A stretch of 64,000 nt of DNA from Methylobacterium fujisawaense (GCF_014138435.1 NZ_JACJIM010000002.1:806001-870000), one strand, 5' to 3'; numbered from the stretch's first letter, positions 38,857-48,993 are shown. The notes: generated from the letters alone by a model not told the origin. Numbers and translations are program-made.

Positions 38857-39318
38857 CTAGGCGGCCGCGACACCCTGTTGACCGCTCCGCCGGGCGGCCG
38901 AGATGGCGGCCTCGTCGAAACCGAGCAGGCGGCCGAGGCGCTCGACCAGCGCCTCCTCGAACTCGTCGACGTTGCCGTCCGCCGCCGCGACCGACCACGC
39001 CATGGTCAGCAGCTCTTCGCGCTCGGCCCGGTCGGCCTCGTGGGGGATCATCTCCACGAGGCTCGCCACGTCGCGCACCTCCGAGTCCATGGCGGCGGCC
39101 CGCTCGATCAGGGCCCGTGCCGCATCCGGCCCGTCGGCGTAATGACCCTGGACGAGGCGCGACAGGCGCTCGCTCTCGGCGGGCGCCAGAATGCCGTCGA
39201 CGCGGGCGACGTGGACGAGGAGCGCCGTGGCCGCGAGATGCGTCTCGTCCACGGTCTCGGGGTTGCCGACGCCGAGAGCCTCGGCCGCGTAGGCGCGCAG
39301 GCGTGCGATCAGGGACAT
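38857..39318 (-). CDS. TerB-family protein
   Basis: A 153-residue helical protein of the TerB/tellurite-resistance family. The two acidic helix-turn segments characteristic of the family are seen as HVARVDGILAPAESERL and SVAAADGNVDEFEEALVERL. TerB-like domains bind divalent metal and are linked to membrane stress and ter gene clusters, but no other ter gene is present. The ATG at 39318 has GGAG five bases upstream; the frame extends to 39342. It ends 15 bp before lrgA. Confidence 0.85.
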   Translation of the reverse strand: MSLIARLRAYAAEALGVGNPETVDETHLAATALLVHVARVDGILAPAESERLSRLVQGHYADGPDAARALIERAAAMDSEVRDVASLVEMIPHEADRAEREELLTMAWSVAAADGNVDEFEEALVERLGRLLGFDEAAISAARRSGQQGVAAA

Positions 39319-39432
39319 GGCGGCTCCGGGGGGATCGTGCACCGCAACAGTTCGGTCCCCGGCGTCGCTCCGTCAAGCACGGCGCCGCACGTGGCGCCCG
39401 ACCGTGGCGAAGTTGCATCGCCGGCGCGGCCC

Positions 39433-40242
39433 TCAACGGCGCGCCACGGCCTCGGCCCCCGTCACCAGCGGCGCGAGAATCGACTCGGCGGCCCGGACCA
39501 CGGCAGGACCGGCCTCCGCCGGTGTGCCGGCCCGGAACGGCGGCGCCGGAGCGTATTCGGCGACGAGCTGCGCGGTGCGGGCGTAGTCGGCCCCGCGCAG
39601 GCGGGCGGCGAGCGCCAGCCCGAGGTCGAGCCCCGCCGAGACCCCGGCCGCGGTGACGCGGTTGCGGTCGAACACGACGCGCTCCGCCACCGGTTCGGCG
39701 CCGAGGAGCGGCAGCACCGCGTCGCGCACGCTCCAGTGCGACGTCGCGCGGTAGCCCCGCAGGAGGCCGGCCGCCCCCAGGATCAACGATCCGGTGCAGA
39801 CGCTGACGACCCAGCCGGCCCGGGCGGCGCGGTCGCGCAGGAAGGCGAGGAGCGCCGCATGGCCCATCTGGGCGGGCGTGCCGTCGCCTCCGGGCACGAA
39901 CAGGACGTCGAGATCCGCCGGGCAGGTCGCGAAGCTGTGGGTCGCCACCAGGGCGAGGCCGGTATCGCTCGTGACGGGACCGGTCTCCGCACCGACGAGG
40001 TGGAGGCTGCCCGGAGCGAGGCCGGCCAGGAAGGTCTGCGGGCCCACGAGATCGAGGGCGGTCAGGCCCGGATAGAGCAGCATGGCGATCCGGACGGGGC
40101 GGTCCGCCGGGATCGGCTCCGGCGAAATCGGGTCCGGCGCGTCTGCAGAGCCGGCGGCCTGCGCCGGACGGAGCGGCCAGACCAGGGCGGCGGCGAGTGC
40201 CGCGGCGACGAGATCCCGGCGGCGAGCCTCCGGCGCGGTCAC
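39433..40242 (-). CDS. DJ-1/PfpI family protein with a signal peptide
   Basis: A 269-residue protein. A hydrophobic leader (LVAAALAAALVWPLRPAQA) suggests export or membrane anchoring. The DJ-1/PfpI domain follows: IAMLLYPGLTALDLVGP, VLFVPGGDGTP, then the cysteine elbow SVCTGSLILGAAGLL and ATSHW. This arrangement is that of GlxA-like or isonitrile-hydratase-like members. No AraC DNA-binding domain is attached. It lies 16 bp after tenA on the same strand. Confidence 0.85.
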   Translation of the reverse strand: MTAPEARRRDLVAAALAAALVWPLRPAQAAGSADAPDPISPEPIPADRPVRIAMLLYPGLTALDLVGPQTFLAGLAPGSLHLVGAETGPVTSDTGLALVATHSFATCPADLDVLFVPGGDGTPAQMGHAALLAFLRDRAARAGWVVSVCTGSLILGAAGLLRGYRATSHWSVRDAVLPLLGAEPVAERVVFDRNRVTAAGVSAGLDLGLALAARLRGADYARTAQLVAEYAPAPPFRAGTPAEAGPAVVRAAESILAPLVTGAEAVARR

Positions 40243-40258
40243 GGGCGCGCCGGGCCGG

Positions 40259-40957
40259 TCACAGGGACCAGGCCGCGTCGCGGTAGGCGCTGTCCCAGAA
40301 CTGCCATTCCAGCCGGGTGGCCTGCGTGAAGGCCTGATGCATCCGCGCGCGCTCGGCCGCCGACGCGTCCCGCGCGGCCCGATCCGTGGCGGCGATCATG
40401 GCCGCCACCGCCTCGGCAAAGTCAGCCCCCGCATAGGTGTCGATCCAGGCGCGGTACGGGTTGCCGGGCGCGGCGCGGGCGAAGATGTCGTCGCCCACCG
40501 CCTTGTAGATCCAGAAGCAGGGCAGCAGCGCGGCACAGACCACCGCGAAGGGCTCGGCATAGGCGGTGGCGAGCAGGTAGCAGACGTAATGATCGCAGGC
40601 CGGCGTCAGGGGCGTGGCCGCGAAGGTCTCCGGGCCGATGCCGTAGTCGCGGAAGAAGCCGCCATGGAGCGCGCGCTCGACGACGATCGCTTCCTGCGCG
40701 GCCCGGGAGAACTGCACGATCGCGTCGGGATCCGGCGCCTTCGCGGCGGCGAGGCTCAGCGCCCGGCCGAAGCCGATCAGGTAGTGTGCGTCCTGCACGA
40801 TGTAGTGCCGGAACCGACCCTGCGGCAGCGTGCCGGCGGCGAGCTCGGCATTGAACGGCATCGACCGGATGGTCTCGTAGGCGGCGGCGTTGCGCGCCCA
40901 GGCCTCCTGCGAGAACGAGACCGGCGCGCCCGCCTCGGCCAGTCCGAGAGACGCCAC
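40259..40957 (-). CDS. tenA: TenA-family thiaminase II/aminopyrimidine salvage protein
   Basis: A 232-residue TenA-family protein. The region FRHYIVQDAHYLIGFGRAL contains the aspartate-tyrosine pair. The active-site cysteine is seen in AVVCAALLPCFWIY, so it is the C-type TenA. A C-terminal MHQAFTQATRLEWQFWDSAY holds the conserved glutamate. TenA hydrolyses aminopyrimidine breakdown products of thiamine for salvage. The start is GTG 40957, 3 bp after the response-regulator stop. No thi genes are adjacent, which makes the two-component context notable. Confidence 0.9.
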   Translation of the reverse strand: MASLGLAEAGAPVSFSQEAWARNAAAYETIRSMPFNAELAAGTLPQGRFRHYIVQDAHYLIGFGRALSLAAAKAPDPDAIVQFSRAAQEAIVVERALHGGFFRDYGIGPETFAATPLTPACDHYVCYLLATAYAEPFAVVCAALLPCFWIYKAVGDDIFARAAPGNPYRAWIDTYAGADFAEAVAAMIAATDRAARDASAAERARMHQAFTQATRLEWQFWDSAYRDAAWSL

Positions 40958-40960
40958 GCC

Positions 40961-41635
40961 CTAGCCCTGCCGCTGCGCGTGGGTGACGGCGACGTGGATC
41001 AGCTCGGCGAGGGTGCGCACGCCGAGCTTCTGGCGCATCTGCGAGCAGGCATTCGTCACGGTCTTGTAGCTCACCGACAGGTCGGCCGCGATGGCGCCGT
41101 AGGAGCGGCCCTGGGCGAGGCGCGCCAGGATCTGCTGCTCGCGGGGGGTCAGCTGCGATTCCGGCGCGCGGCGGGCGTCGGCGCGCAGCATCGCCACCTC
41201 GGTGGCCAGCCGCCGGTCGAGGTAGACCTCGCCGATACGCACCTTGGCGAAGGCCTCGAACAGCTCGGCGGAGGCGTGATCCTTGAGGACGTAGCCGAGG
41301 GCCCCCGCCTCGAGGGCGCGGGCGACGATCACCGGGTCGTTGTGCATGCTGAAGACGAGGATGCGCGTCTCGGGCGCCACCGCCCGGATGCGCCGGATCA
41401 GGCCGAGGCCGGCCATGCCGCTGCCCTGGAAGGTCAGGTCGCAGATCACCACCGGCGGACGGAGCCGGTGGAAGATCCGGTAGCCGCCGACGACGGTGGT
41501 CGCCTCCGCGATGGTCTCCACGCCGGAATCCTCCAGGACGCGTCGACAGCCCTGCAGGACGATGGGGTGATCATCGATGACGAGAACCGGCAGGCGCGTG
41601 GCGGCGGCGTCGATCTGGGATGCGATGGCGTTCAT
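40961..41635 (-). CDS. NarL/LuxR-type response regulator
   Basis: A 224-residue regulator. The receiver domain has LVIDDHPIVLQGCRRVLE (acidic pair), the phosphoacceptor aspartate in VICDLTFQG, and the lysine in GALGYVLKDHASAELFEA. The C-terminal LuxR helix-turn-helix (LTPREQQILARLAQGRSYGA) is intact. Its ATG overlaps the sensor kinase stop by four bases, so the two form a cognate pair. It precedes tenA by 3 bp, which suggests joint regulation. Confidence 0.92.
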   Translation of the reverse strand: MNAIASQIDAAATRLPVLVIDDHPIVLQGCRRVLEDSGVETIAEATTVVGGYRIFHRLRPPVVICDLTFQGSGMAGLGLIRRIRAVAPETRILVFSMHNDPVIVARALEAGALGYVLKDHASAELFEAFAKVRIGEVYLDRRLATEVAMLRADARRAPESQLTPREQQILARLAQGRSYGAIAADLSVSYKTVTNACSQMRQKLGVRTLAELIHVAVTHAQRQG

Positions 41636-43089
41636 GCGCTCGGCGCGGTGCTGGTCTCGTCGCCCCGGTCAGGCGGAACGGGGATCATGATCCGGACGAT
41701 CGCCCCGGGGCCGGCATTGTCAAGGGCGAAGGTGCCGCCGAGGGCCTCCACGCGCTCGCGCATCCCCGACAGACCGAGCCCGGTGCCGTGTTCCGGGGGG
41801 ATTCCGGTGCCGTTGTCGCGGATGGTGAGGTCGAGCCGGCCCTCGGCCTCGGTCGCCTCGGCCTCCACCCGGGTCGCGGCGCCGTGCCGCACGGCGTTGG
41901 TGGCGCTCTCCTGCACGCAGCGGAACACCGTGAGGTCCACGAGGTCGCCGTAGCCCTTGGCCAGACCGTCGAACCGGCCCACGAAGCTGAGGCCGGGGTG
42001 GCGCTGCCCGAAGCCGCGCAGGAGCAGGTCCAGGCAGGTCGCGAGCGGCGCCTGCCCGAGCCCGTGCGGCCGCAGGCGGTTCAGAAGCTCCCGGTTGACC
42101 GTCTGGACCTGGCCGACGATGGCGCTGATCTCGGCCGCCCGGGCGGCGAGCTTCTCGCGGCTGGGCTCGGCGGAGCCGGAGGCGATACGGCCGATCGAGG
42201 CGGCGTTGGCCTCCAGGGCGAACAGGCAGGGGCCGAACTCGTCGTGCAGCTCCAGGGCTGTCCGGCGGCGCTCGTCGTCCTGGGCGGTCAGAAGCTGGCG
42301 GTTGAGGCGGCCGTTGGCGGCCCGGACCTCGCCCAGGGCCTCGGCGACCTTGTTGAACCGCTCGGCGATCACCGCCAGCTCCCGGGCACCGGGCGGCTCC
42401 AGGCGGGCCGTGTAGTCGTGATGCTCCAGCTGGGTCAGGCCGGCGCCGAGCCGCCGCAGCGGCGCGAGGATCCGGCCCAGGGCGATGTAGAGGGCGATCA
42501 GCATCGCGGCATTGATCGCCAGGGTGGTCAGCGAGAGCGCACGGGCATAGCCCCAGATCTCGTCGATCTCGTCCATCGGCTGCGTGGTGATCTGCGCCGT
42601 CCCGAGCCGACGCCCGTCGACGACGATCGGCAGGGCGTGGCGCTCGATCGGCGGCATGATCAGGTCGGCGAACCAGTGGGGTGCCTCCCGGTCCGCGCGG
42701 GTCGGCGGCAACGGCCGGCCGATCTGGTCGCCATCCGCATCGAGCACCGCGACCCGGACATGCCGAAGGACCTTGAAGCGGAGGTCGAGCGTCTGGAGCA
42801 GCGTGTCGGGGGAGGCCGTGTCGGACAGGCGGATCGTGTCGGCCACCAGCGACTCGACGGTGGCGAGGGAGGCGCGGGTCTCGACGCGCACCGCCGACCG
42901 GGCGTTCAGCACGATGACCGCGCAGGAGATCAAAGCCGCGAAGGCATCGATGAGAAGCACCACCGCGACGAGCCGCGCGCGCGTCGACCAGCCAGACCAG
43001 GGCCAAAGGCCGGGGCGGGGTCTGATCGGCGCGGCGGGCGCCGCGGCTCTCGGGGTCAGGGTCGGGCTCGTATCCACGCCGTGACGCAT
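41632..43089 (-). CDS. membrane sensor histidine kinase (NarX/UhpB-type, HisKA_3)
   Basis: A kinase of about 485 residues. Two membrane segments (LVAVVLLIDAFAALISCAVI and LTTLAINAAMLIALYIAL) flank a periplasmic domain of about 110 residues. A HAMP-like linker and the HisKA_3 block ERRRTALELHDEFGPCLFAL with the phosphoaccepting H follow. The ATPase domain has QESATNAVRHGAATRV, DNGTGIP and GTGLGLSGMRERVEALGG. The periplasmic domain resembles no sensor domain I can name. The start is uncertain: ATG 43089, ATG 43113 or further up to 43296. It is the first gene of the kinase-regulator-tenA-pfpI unit. Confidence 0.9.
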   Translation of the reverse strand: MRHGVDTSPTLTPRAAAPAAPIRPRPGLWPWSGWSTRARLVAVVLLIDAFAALISCAVIVLNARSAVRVETRASLATVESLVADTIRLSDTASPDTLLQTLDLRFKVLRHVRVAVLDADGDQIGRPLPPTRADREAPHWFADLIMPPIERHALPIVVDGRRLGTAQITTQPMDEIDEIWGYARALSLTTLAINAAMLIALYIALGRILAPLRRLGAGLTQLEHHDYTARLEPPGARELAVIAERFNKVAEALGEVRAANGRLNRQLLTAQDDERRRTALELHDEFGPCLFALEANAASIGRIASGSAEPSREKLAARAAEISAIVGQVQTVNRELLNRLRPHGLGQAPLATCLDLLLRGFGQRHPGLSFVGRFDGLAKGYGDLVDLTVFRCVQESATNAVRHGAATRVEAEATEAEGRLDLTIRDNGTGIPPEHGTGLGLSGMRERVEALGGTFALDNAGPGAIVRIMIPVPPDRGDETSTAPSA

Positions 43090-43390
43090 AGCGACCGTGC
43101 CGGCGAAGTCCATGCCGCGCCCCGCGGCCGGCCGGGCCATGGCCGCGCGGACCCCGACGCGCGCATCGGCACGGGCGGTCCGAATACCGATTCTTAAGCG
43201 GCGGCGCGTTATGTTGTGGATAGCCGGATCACGACTGGCTGGGCTGGCAATTCGGGCCGACATCATTGCGCCGTATTGCAGCTTCTCTATCGCCAACAGA
43301 GTCGAACCAGCTTCGAATCCTCGAAGAGTGGCGACCGGTCATGGGGAGCCCGGTCGCGCGCGGCGTGTATCGAGTCAGAGACCCCGGACC

Positions 43391-44278
43391 ATGATCGATC
43401 TCAACCTCGACCCGTCCGAGACCCGGCCCGACCGGAGGCCGTCGGCCAAGCCCGGGCCGTCGCTGAACCTCAAGGTCGCGCTGTTCGGCGTAGCCGGCGC
43501 GGGCGCGCTGGTGGGCTTCGGCGTCGCCGCCTCGACGGTGATGGCCGGCCTCGCGGCGCCGACGCCGGTGCGGATCGTCGCGTCCAAGCAGGCCGCCGAT
43601 TGGCCGGAACTGAAGGACGGGCTGCCCGTGATCAAGGGCTCCGTCCAGGCAGCGCCGGCGGCGGCGGTGCCCGCCAAGCCCGAGGCGCCGGCCCTGCGGA
43701 TGGTCGCGCTGCCCGAGGCCTTCTCGCCCATCGTGACGCCCGCGAAGGCCCCCGCCGCCCCGCCCTCGGCCGCCTCACAGCCCGCCAAGGTCGCCGCGGC
43801 ACCGGTCCCGCCGACGCAGCGCATCCCGGTCCCGACGCCCGTCATGCCGGTGGCGGCCACGCGGGAGGTCGCGCCGCTGGCGTCGACCCGCACGGCATCG
43901 CTCCAGACGCCCCGCGCGTCCGAGACGGTCCGGGCCCGCGAACTCGTTGAACCGGCCGTGCCGAATCCGGCTCCCGCGACCGAGCGGACCGAGCGCCCGG
44001 CGCCGGTCGAGCGCGCCGAGAAGGTCGAGCGCGCCCAGAAGATCGAGCGCCCCGAGAAGCCCGCCTCTAAGGCGGTGGCGACCCGCAAGGCGCCTGCGCC
44101 GGCGCGGGCGGCCGAGAAGGCCACCGGCACAGCGCCCGCGACCGTGGCTCAGGCAGAACCCGCCGAGGCGGAGGACACCGAGGTGCTCGGGATCAAGCTC
44201 CCGTCCCTCGCACCGGCCGGTCGGAAGCTGAAGGAAAGCGTCGACGCTCTCGGCAACGCCGTGAAGAACGTGTTCTGA
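43391..44278 (+). CDS. Pro/Ala-rich single-pass membrane protein, function unknown
   Basis: A 295-residue protein. A single membrane segment (VALFGVAGAGALVGFGVAAS, about residues 29-48) follows a charged N-terminus. After it come about 180 residues of Pro/Ala/Val-rich linker and a Glu/Lys/Arg-rich patch (ERAEKVERAQKIERPEK). A short C-terminal helix ends KESVDALGNAVKNVF. The layout suggests a membrane-tethered protein that spans the periplasm, in the style of TonB or cell-envelope tethers, but no domain is recognised. It is divergent from the sensor kinase and followed by a hairpin. Confidence 0.7.
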   Translation: MIDLNLDPSETRPDRRPSAKPGPSLNLKVALFGVAGAGALVGFGVAASTVMAGLAAPTPVRIVASKQAADWPELKDGLPVIKGSVQAAPAAAVPAKPEAPALRMVALPEAFSPIVTPAKAPAAPPSAASQPAKVAAAPVPPTQRIPVPTPVMPVAATREVAPLASTRTASLQTPRASETVRARELVEPAVPNPAPATERTERPAPVERAEKVERAQKIERPEKPASKAVATRKAPAPARAAEKATGTAPATVAQAEPAEAEDTEVLGIKLPSLAPAGRKLKESVDALGNAVKNVF

Positions 44279-44286
44279 CCCGCGGC

Positions 44287-44311
44287 TCCGGCCCCGCGCA
44301 TGGGGGCCGGA
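44287..44311. terminator. hairpin between the Pro/Ala-rich protein and the RNA helicase gene
   Basis: Perfect 9-bp stem TCCGGCCCC / GGGGCCGGA with a 7-base loop in the 53 bp between convergent genes. Confidence 0.6.
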
Positions 44312-44331
44312 CAAGTCTTCCGATCCGGCGC

Positions 44332-46083
44332 TCAGGCCCGTCCGGAATGGCGCCCGGCCTTATCGCTCTTCGGCCCGGTGCGATCCACCTTGCGCTGGTG
44401 CTTCCCGGCGCGCGGGCTCGCAAAACCCTTCGGACCACCCGGTCGGTCCCTGCGCTCATCCGGCCCCGCATCGCCCACCAGCGCCTCGACCTGAATATCC
44501 GGCGAGCCGTTGCGGGCGAACGCTTCGGCAAAGCGTGCCGCCGCGTTGCCCCGCACCTCGAACTTGGTCTCGCGGTCGAAGATCCGGATCGCGCCGATCT
44601 CCTGGCGCCCAATGCCGCCCCGCCGGGTCAGCATCGGCAGCAGACGGCGCGGGTCGGCGTTGTCGCGGCGGCCGAGGTTGAGGCGGAACCAGACCGCCGG
44701 CCCCATGGCGGCGATCCGCTCCGGATCCATCGGGTCGTAGGGCGGACGCTCGCCCCGGGGGGCGCGGCCCTCTCCGGGATCGCTGACCTCCTCGGGAGCC
44801 GGCAGGCGGGTGCGGTAGACGCGGGCCAGCAGGGCAGCCAGTTCCTCCGGGCTCTTGCCGGCGAGCAGCGTCTCGGCGAGCGCGACATCCTCCTCGGCGG
44901 GCGGCTCGGCGAAGAGCGGATCCGAGAGCATGCGCTCGCCGTCGAGGCGCCGGATCTCGTCGGCCGAGGGCGGCCCCGACCATTCGGGGCTCACCTTGGC
45001 AATGGCGAACATCTGCTCGGCGCGGCGTCGCCGGGAATTGGGGATGAGCAGCACCGAGGTGCCTTTGCGGCCGGCGCGACCGGTACGGCCGCTGCGGTGC
45101 TGGAGCACCTCGGCATCGTGCGGCAGGTCCGCGTGGATGACGAGGCTCAGGGACGGCAGGTCGATGCCGCGGGCGGCCACGTCGGTGGCGACGCAGACCC
45201 GGGCGCGGCCGTCGCGCAGGGCCTGGAGCGCGGCATTGCGCTCGCCCTGGCCGAGTTCGCCCGACAGCGCCACCACGGAGAAACCCCGCTCGGTCAGGCT
45301 GGCCTGGAGATGGCGGACGGCGTTGCGGGTGTTGCAGAAGACGATCGCGGTCGCGGCATCGGCCTCGCGCAGGAGGTTGAGCACGACGTGCTCGGTCTCC
45401 CGCGGCATGATCCGCACCGCCCGGTAGGCGATGTCGGCATGTCCCTTGGTTTCGCCCTTGATCGCCAGACGGAGCGCGCCGTGCTGGTAGCGTTCGGCCA
45501 GCGTCTCGATCGCCTTCGGCAGGGTCGCGGAGAACAGGTAGGTGGCCCGCTCCGGCGGCGTCGCCGAGAGGATGAACTCGATATCCTCCCGGAAGCCGAG
45601 ATCGAGCATCTCGTCGGCCTCGTCGAGGACCACGGCCCGCAGGGCCGTCGGGTCGAGGTTGCGGCGCTCGAGGTGATCGCGCAGGCGCCCCGGCGTGCCC
45701 ACCACGATGTGGGTGCCCTCCGCCAGCATCCGGCTTTCCCGGCGCGGGTCCATGCCGCCGACGCAGGCCGCGACGCGGCCACCGGCGGGCCCGTACAGCC
45801 AGGACAGCTCGCGCTGCACCTGCAGGGCGAGTTCCCGGGTCGGGGCGATCACGAGGGCCAGGGGCGCCGCCGGGGGCGGCAACTGGTCGGCCTCCCCGAT
45901 CAGGATACTGGCCATGGCGAGGCCGTAGGCCACGGTCTTGCCGGAGCCGGTCTGGGCCGAGACGAGGAGGTCGCGGGAGCCGGCGGCGGCCTCAAGCACG
46001 GCGGCCTGGACCGGGGTCGGATCGGCATAGCCGCGGTCGCTCAGGGCCCGCGCGAGGGGGGCGGGCAGGGTCGGGAAAGGCAA
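44332..46083 (-). CDS. DEAD-box ATP-dependent RNA helicase
   Basis: A 583-residue helicase. The Q motif is DPTPVQAAVLE, Walker A AQTGSGKT, motif Ia PTRELALQVQ, DEAD in LDEADEMLDLGF, SAT in FSATLPKA, and RGIDLPSLSLVIHADLP plus HRSGRTGRAGR complete the helicase core. The C-terminal part (about residues 465-540) is a DbpA-type RNA-binding domain, and the extreme C-terminus is Lys/Arg/Gly-rich. It is a DeaD/CsdA-like protein for ribosome assembly or RNA remodelling, often cold-induced. It converges with the 43391 gene. Confidence 0.93.
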   Translation of the reverse strand: MPFPTLPAPLARALSDRGYADPTPVQAAVLEAAAGSRDLLVSAQTGSGKTVAYGLAMASILIGEADQLPPPAAPLALVIAPTRELALQVQRELSWLYGPAGGRVAACVGGMDPRRESRMLAEGTHIVVGTPGRLRDHLERRNLDPTALRAVVLDEADEMLDLGFREDIEFILSATPPERATYLFSATLPKAIETLAERYQHGALRLAIKGETKGHADIAYRAVRIMPRETEHVVLNLLREADAATAIVFCNTRNAVRHLQASLTERGFSVVALSGELGQGERNAALQALRDGRARVCVATDVAARGIDLPSLSLVIHADLPHDAEVLQHRSGRTGRAGRKGTSVLLIPNSRRRRAEQMFAIAKVSPEWSGPPSADEIRRLDGERMLSDPLFAEPPAEEDVALAETLLAGKSPEELAALLARVYRTRLPAPEEVSDPGEGRAPRGERPPYDPMDPERIAAMGPAVWFRLNLGRRDNADPRRLLPMLTRRGGIGRQEIGAIRIFDRETKFEVRGNAAARFAEAFARNGSPDIQVEALVGDAGPDERRDRPGGPKGFASPRAGKHQRKVDRTGPKSDKAGRHSGRA

Positions 46084-46432
46084 GCTTCGGAAACTCTCAA
46101 CGGCCGTGCCGCGCCCGGCAGCGCGCCATCGCGCGGCGGGGGAATCAGGCGCCGGACTTTATTCGGGTGCCGAGACGGTAACGCGTCGCGAGCCGCCTGA
46201 CCACTCCCGCCGCAGCATGGGGCGGTTGCAGGCGCTCAATCCGGGACGCGACGGTTGCGGGGTGCTCGAACCTGCCACCGGACGACTTGCCGTGGACCGC
46301 GTCCTTGCGAGCGGTGCGAAGCCGTGACGAGGCCGGGACGAAGGGCCGACTCTGGTGCGGCGACCTGCTAAGGCACGGTCAAGTTTCGCCTGTCGCAGCC
46401 GCGACGCGCCCCGACCGGAGTATACGTTCATC
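46084..46432. other. 349-bp divergent intergenic region between the helicase and the antiporter
   Basis: No gene, repeat or RNA element recognised. It should hold the promoters of both flanking genes. Confidence 0.4.
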
Positions 46433-47530
46433 ATGATGGCAGCCCTGCGGGTGGCGGTAGCCTGGGCGACGGTTCTGGCCTTCGCGTGGTTCGGCAAGGA
46501 CTGGCTCGGAAACCTGTCGCGGCCGCTCTTCGCCGGCGGCCTGTTCGCGTGGCTGCTCGCGGTGATCGTCTGGGCGGCCTTCGGGGTGGTGCACGAGGCC
46601 GAGGAACTGGCCCACCGTCTGGGCGAGCCCCTGGGCACCCTGGTGCTGACCCTCTCAATCGTCATCATCGAGGTGGCGCTGATCTCCGCCGTGATGCTGT
46701 CAGCCAAGGACGCGCCGACGCTGGGGCGCGATACGATGTTCGCGGTCCTGATGATCGTGCTGAACGGCGTGGTCGGGCTGGGCCTCCTGGTCGGCGGCCT
46801 GCGCCATCACCAGCAGCGCTACAACCTTCAGGGCGCCTCGGCCTTCCTGTCGGTGATCATCCCGCTCACCACCATCGCGCTGATCATCCCGAACTTCACC
46901 AGCTCCACCAGCGACGGCACCCTGACGATCCTGCAGGCGGTGACGTTCTCGGTGTTCACCCTCGCGCTCTACGGCGTGTTTCTGCTGATCCAGACCGGCC
47001 GCCACAGCGACTTCTTCATCGATGCGGAAGCCCGCGAGAGCGCCGAGGCGCCCCACGGCGCCGACTCGATCTCGGGGGGCGGCATCGCCAAGCATATCGG
47101 GCTGCTGCTCGCCAACGTCCTGCCGATCGTGATCCTCGCCAAGAGCCTCGCGGTGATCCTCGACCACGGCATCGCGGCCCTCGGCGCGCCCTCGGCGCTG
47201 GGCGGCGTGCTGATCGCCGCCATCGTCTTCACCCCGGAGGGGATCTCGGCGTTGAAGGCTGTGGCCCGCAACGAACTCCAGCGGGCGATCAATCTGTGCC
47301 TCGGCGCGGCCACCTCGACGGTGGGCCTCACCGTGCCGGCGATCCTGACCATCGGGCTGCTCACCGGCCAGACCGTGGTGCTCGGCCTCAAGCCCACCGA
47401 GATGACCCTCCTCGCCGTCACGCTGATCCTCAGCGCGCAGACCTTCTCGGGTTCGCGCACCACCGTGCTGGAGGGCGCGGTGCATCTCGTGCTGTTCTTC
47501 GTCTACCTCGTGCTGATCTTCAGCCCGTGA
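46433..47530 (+). CDS. chaA: ChaA-type calcium/proton antiporter
   Basis: A 365-residue CaCA-family antiporter with about eleven membrane segments. The two alpha-repeat regions carry the acidic residues expected for ion transport: VVHEAEELAHRLGEPLGTLV with IVIIEVALISAVM, and AAIVFTPEGISALKAVARN. The length equals that of E. coli ChaA, which exports Ca2+ and Na+/K+ at high pH. Two adjacent ATGs (46433, 46436) follow a GGAG 12 bases upstream. An in-frame extension to 46355 is unlikely. Confidence 0.9.
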   Translation: MMAALRVAVAWATVLAFAWFGKDWLGNLSRPLFAGGLFAWLLAVIVWAAFGVVHEAEELAHRLGEPLGTLVLTLSIVIIEVALISAVMLSAKDAPTLGRDTMFAVLMIVLNGVVGLGLLVGGLRHHQQRYNLQGASAFLSVIIPLTTIALIIPNFTSSTSDGTLTILQAVTFSVFTLALYGVFLLIQTGRHSDFFIDAEARESAEAPHGADSISGGGIAKHIGLLLANVLPIVILAKSLAVILDHGIAALGAPSALGGVLIAAIVFTPEGISALKAVARNELQRAINLCLGAATSTVGLTVPAILTIGLLTGQTVVLGLKPTEMTLLAVTLILSAQTFSGSRTTVLEGAVHLVLFFVYLVLIFSP

Positions 47531-47663
47531 TCCTCGCGGGGATCGGGTTCGTCACCGACGGCCTTTCCTCTGCGCACTCCGTGACGGGCTCCGTCAGGTC
47601 CTGAAGACGGGGACCCGATCGACTCCGCCCTCGCCCCGCCATGCCGGCGCGGGGCCCCGGCGC

Positions 47664-48387
47664 TCAGGCGCCGAAGCGCTCGGTGCGGATCAGGCCCGGC
47701 GCGACGCCCTCCGCCAGGATCAGGTCCGAGGCTGCGGCCACGAACCGGTTGGAGCCGCAGAGGAAGACCTTCCCGGGCGCCCCGATCCGCGCGAGGGCTT
47801 CGGCGACGAGGGGCGCGTCGATCCGCTTGCCGCCGGGCTCGCGCGTCGTCGCAAGATGCAGGGAGAAGTTGGGATCGGCTTCCGCGAGCCGCTCCAGCTC
47901 GGCCACCGCGATGGCCTCCGCCCGGGTGCGGGCCGAATAGATCAGCGCCGCCGGGATCTGCCGCCAGCCCTGCGCCCGCCGCCGCAGCATCGCCAGGAGC
48001 GGCACCACGCCCGACCCGCCGCCGCCCAGGAGCAGCGGCCCGCCATCGGGGCCGTCCCAGGAGAACGAGCCGCCGATCGGCCCGCGCAGCTCGACCCGGT
48101 CGCCGATTTCGGCCAAATGCGAGAACCAGCCCGAGACTTCGCCGTCCGGCAGGGCCTCGATCATCAGCTCCAGTGTGCCGCTGCCGTCCTGGGCCGAGGC
48201 GATGGAGTAGCTGCGCTGCGCCTGGTAGCCGTCCTCGGCGGTGAGGCGGACATCGACGTGCTGCCCGGCCCGGTAAGCCTCGGCGAGGCTGCAGCGCAGA
48301 CGGACGCTCCTCACGTGCGGCGTGACCGGCGAGAGCGCGGTGATCTCCGCCTCGTGCCAGCGGAAGACGACGGGCTCGATCACCGAC

Positions 48388-48413
<26 letters not shown>
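47664..48413 (-). CDS. ferredoxin reductase-like FAD/NAD(P)-binding oxidoreductase
   Basis: A 249-residue flavin reductase of the FNR superfamily. The FAD-binding motif RSYSIASAQDG, the NAD-binding LLLGGGGSGVVPLLAMLRRR, and the C-terminal VFLCGSNRFVAAASDLIL are present. There is no 2Fe-2S domain. It begins within the last 26 bp of the molybdopterin oxidoreductase gene, so it is probably its electron-transfer partner. The start is GTG 48413; another GTG six codons in would also fit. Confidence 0.88.
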
Positions 48414-48993
<580 letters not shown>

